Assembly: GCA_964520975.1 (NCBI GenBank) | Contig: CAZFPA010000091.1 | Coordinates: forward strand, 1-6,661 | Origin: CAZFPA01 sp964520975 | GTDB lineage: Bacteria > Bacillota > Negativicutes > Selenomonadales > Selenomonadaceae | Reading direction: 5' to 3' | Length of the DNA: 6,661 nt | Shown here: one piece after another, positions 5,948-6,661 of the stretch | How the letters are laid out: each line of letters begins with the position of its first letter | Position numbering within the stretch: position 1 is the first letter of the stretch | Notes under the pieces: model-generated | What the model saw: only the letters and a program-made list of their open reading frames with translations | The model's database searches: none | Told to the model about the DNA's origin: nothing | Made by a program: the position numbers and the translations under genes

Positions 5948-5953
5948 ATTATA
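5948..5953 (-). promoter_or_regulatory. Second TATAAT box (alternative -10)
   Basis: The minus strand reads AATATAATAAAT, containing TATAAT 34 bp upstream of the first box. Its -35 region (about 5970-5975, AAGACT) is weak and overlaps the dyad at 5968-5990. The stretch is very AT-rich, so this could be chance or an UP-like element. Confidence 0.3.
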
Positions 5954-5967
5954 TTTCTTTATACTTT

Positions 5968-5990
5968 TCAGTCTTTTTCGTAAAGTCTGA
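5968..5990. promoter_or_regulatory. Imperfect inverted repeat, candidate operator
   Basis: On the minus strand the arms are TCAGACTTT and AAAGACTGA around a 5-nt centre, with 8 of 9 positions pairing. It sits upstream of both TATAAT boxes and is not followed by a T-run in the transcribed direction, so it is more like a protein-binding dyad than a terminator. Confidence 0.35.
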
Positions 5991-6003
5991 TTTGTACTGA
6001 ATT

Positions 6004-6066
6004 TTACCCGGTCATAGTATTAAAATTTACAGCCATCGCAGCGGCCCAAAACTCGCGCTGATTCAT
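6004..6066 (-). CDS. Possible 20-residue mini-protein downstream of ackA (doubtful)
   Basis: A 20-codon frame, MNQREFWAAAMAVNFNTMTG and then TAA, begins 6 nt after the acetate kinase stop. There is no convincing ribosome site (the upstream sequence is GATCCCTC), so translation would depend on coupling to ackA. Most of the gap between ackA and the promoter is taken up by this frame. It could be a small protein, a degraded gene start or chance. I recognise no family. Confidence 0.2.
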   Translation of the reverse strand: MNQREFWAAAMAVNFNTMTG

Positions 6067-6072
6067 GAGGGA

Positions 6073-6661
6073 TCAGACAGCTGCCTCAACGCAGCTTTTC
6101 CGGCAGAGCCCCTCCGCCTCTCTGGCAATCATGAGCTCCTCATTGGTCGGGATCACCAGGATCTTCACCTTGGAACCATCCCGGCTGATCTCCTGCGCTA
6201 CGCCATGACAGAGGTTGCGCTCCGGATCGACGCTGGTCCCAAGATACTCCAGACCTTCACAGATTTCGCGGCGAATCGTACCGGAGTTCTCGCCCAGGCC
6301 CGCGGTAAAGATGATGACATCTACACCGCCCATGGCCGATACATAGGCGCCGATGTACTTGCGCACCCGATAGGCAAACATATCGATGGCCAGCCGGCAG
6401 CGCTCGTCTCCCTCGTTGGCCGCAGCCTCGAGGTCGCGGAAGTCACTGGACTTGCCGGATATGCCAAGCACGCCGGATTCCTTGTTCATGCATTTATCAA
6501 TATCCTCGATCTTCATGGATTCCTTTTCCATGAGATACGGGATGATAGCCGGATCGATTTCCCCGCAGCGGGTTCCCATGACGAGCCCGTCCAACGGCGT
6601 AAAGCCCATGGAGGTGTCAATGGATTTCCCGTATTTCACGGCGGCGATGGAAGCGCCATTA
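6073..6661 (-). CDS. ackA: Acetate kinase, C-terminal half (5' end beyond window)
   Basis: Acetate kinase transfers phosphate from acetyl-phosphate to ADP in the cytosol; many also accept propionyl-phosphate. About 195 C-terminal residues of an expected roughly 400 are present. The frame is open to the edge, starting NGASIAAVKYGKSIDTSMGF (the family HLGNGAS motif, with HLG off the edge). It continues TPLDGLVMGTRCGEIDPAI, GVLGISGKSSDFRDLE, FTAGLGENSGTIR (the GxGENS nucleotide-site motif) and IPTNEELMIAREAE. The usual GTRSGD around the catalytic Arg reads GTRCGE. The tail beyond MIARE (AEGLCRKSCVEAAV) is about ten residues longer than in E. coli or Bacillus AckA. The 218-bp gap before the GRE and the promoter signals in it suggest ackA is a separate unit, though it could convert the acyl-phosphate made by the compartment to ATP. 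A propionate kinase role is possible. Confidence 0.95.
   Translation of the reverse strand, partial: NGASIAAVKYGKSIDTSMGFTPLDGLVMGTRCGEIDPAIIPYLMEKESMKIEDIDKCMNKESGVLGISGKSSDFRDLEAAANEGDERCRLAIDMFAYRVRKYIGAYVSAMGGVDVIIFTAGLGENSGTIRREICEGLEYLGTSVDPERNLCHGVAQEISRDGSKVKILVIPTNEELMIAREAEGLCRKSCVEAAV

Larger units (their letters stand above)
5855..6072 (-). other. Intergenic region between ackA and the GRE operon
   Basis: This 218-bp, AT-rich stretch holds, in transcription order, the doubtful 20-codon frame, a weak hairpin (CAGCG/CGCTG stem) without a proper T-run, the imperfect dyad, two TATAAT boxes, the 11-bp palindrome and an A-rich leader to the GRE ribosome site. I see no convincing intrinsic terminator for ackA, so read-through into the operon is possible. 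Confidence 0.7.

Noticed and set aside
6037..6058. A possible terminator hairpin (CAGCG/CGCTG) after ackA.
   Set aside because: The stem is only 5 bp with a 12-nt loop, and no clean T-run follows on the minus strand.

Overview
The window reads as part of a catabolic bacterial microcompartment (BMC) locus from an anaerobic, moderate-GC bacterium. All real genes lie on the minus strand, so the locus is read from high to low coordinates. The central enzyme is a glycyl radical enzyme (GRE), which is oxygen-sensitive and implies anaerobic life. Strong AGGAGG ribosome sites and Bacillota-like sequences point to an anaerobic gut or sediment Bacillota, perhaps a Negativicute or Clostridium relative. 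The organism guess is low-confidence inference.

Layout in transcription order: the C-terminal half of acetate kinase (6073-6661, cut by the window edge); a 218-bp intergenic stretch with a 20-codon mini-ORF, an imperfect dyad and two TATAAT boxes; a B12-independent glycerol/1,2-propanediol dehydratase of the GRE family (3284-5854); its radical-SAM activating enzyme (2314-3249); a PduB-type trimeric shell protein (1513-2295); a PduA-type hexameric shell protein (1175-1456); a flavoprotein-fold BMC-associated protein with an N-terminal encapsulation-like helix (396-1151); and a second hexameric shell protein with a long Ala/Lys/Glu helical tail (1-377, cut by the window edge). Gaps between the genes from GRE to tailed shell protein are 18-56 nt, so they look like one operon.

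Working model: the activase installs a radical on Gly832 of the GRE. The GRE dehydrates 1,2-propanediol to propionaldehyde, or glycerol to 3-hydroxypropionaldehyde. The PduA/PduB-type shell confines the toxic aldehyde. Aldehyde dehydrogenase, phosphotransacylase and alcohol dehydrogenase are not in this window and would be expected downstream, off the left edge. Acetate kinase could make ATP from the acyl-phosphate.

The most unusual points are these. (1) The GRE has an insertion of about 67 residues absent from the non-BMC glycerol dehydratase. It looks like an internal encapsulation peptide: an amphipathic helix between Gly/Cys-rich and Pro/Ala-rich linkers. (2) A helix of the same register occurs at the N-termini of the PduB-type protein and the flavoprotein-like protein. 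(3) The second shell protein carries a natural EAAAK-type helix encoded by exact 15-bp tandem repeats. (4) The PduB-type gene has no internal start for a short PduB' form.
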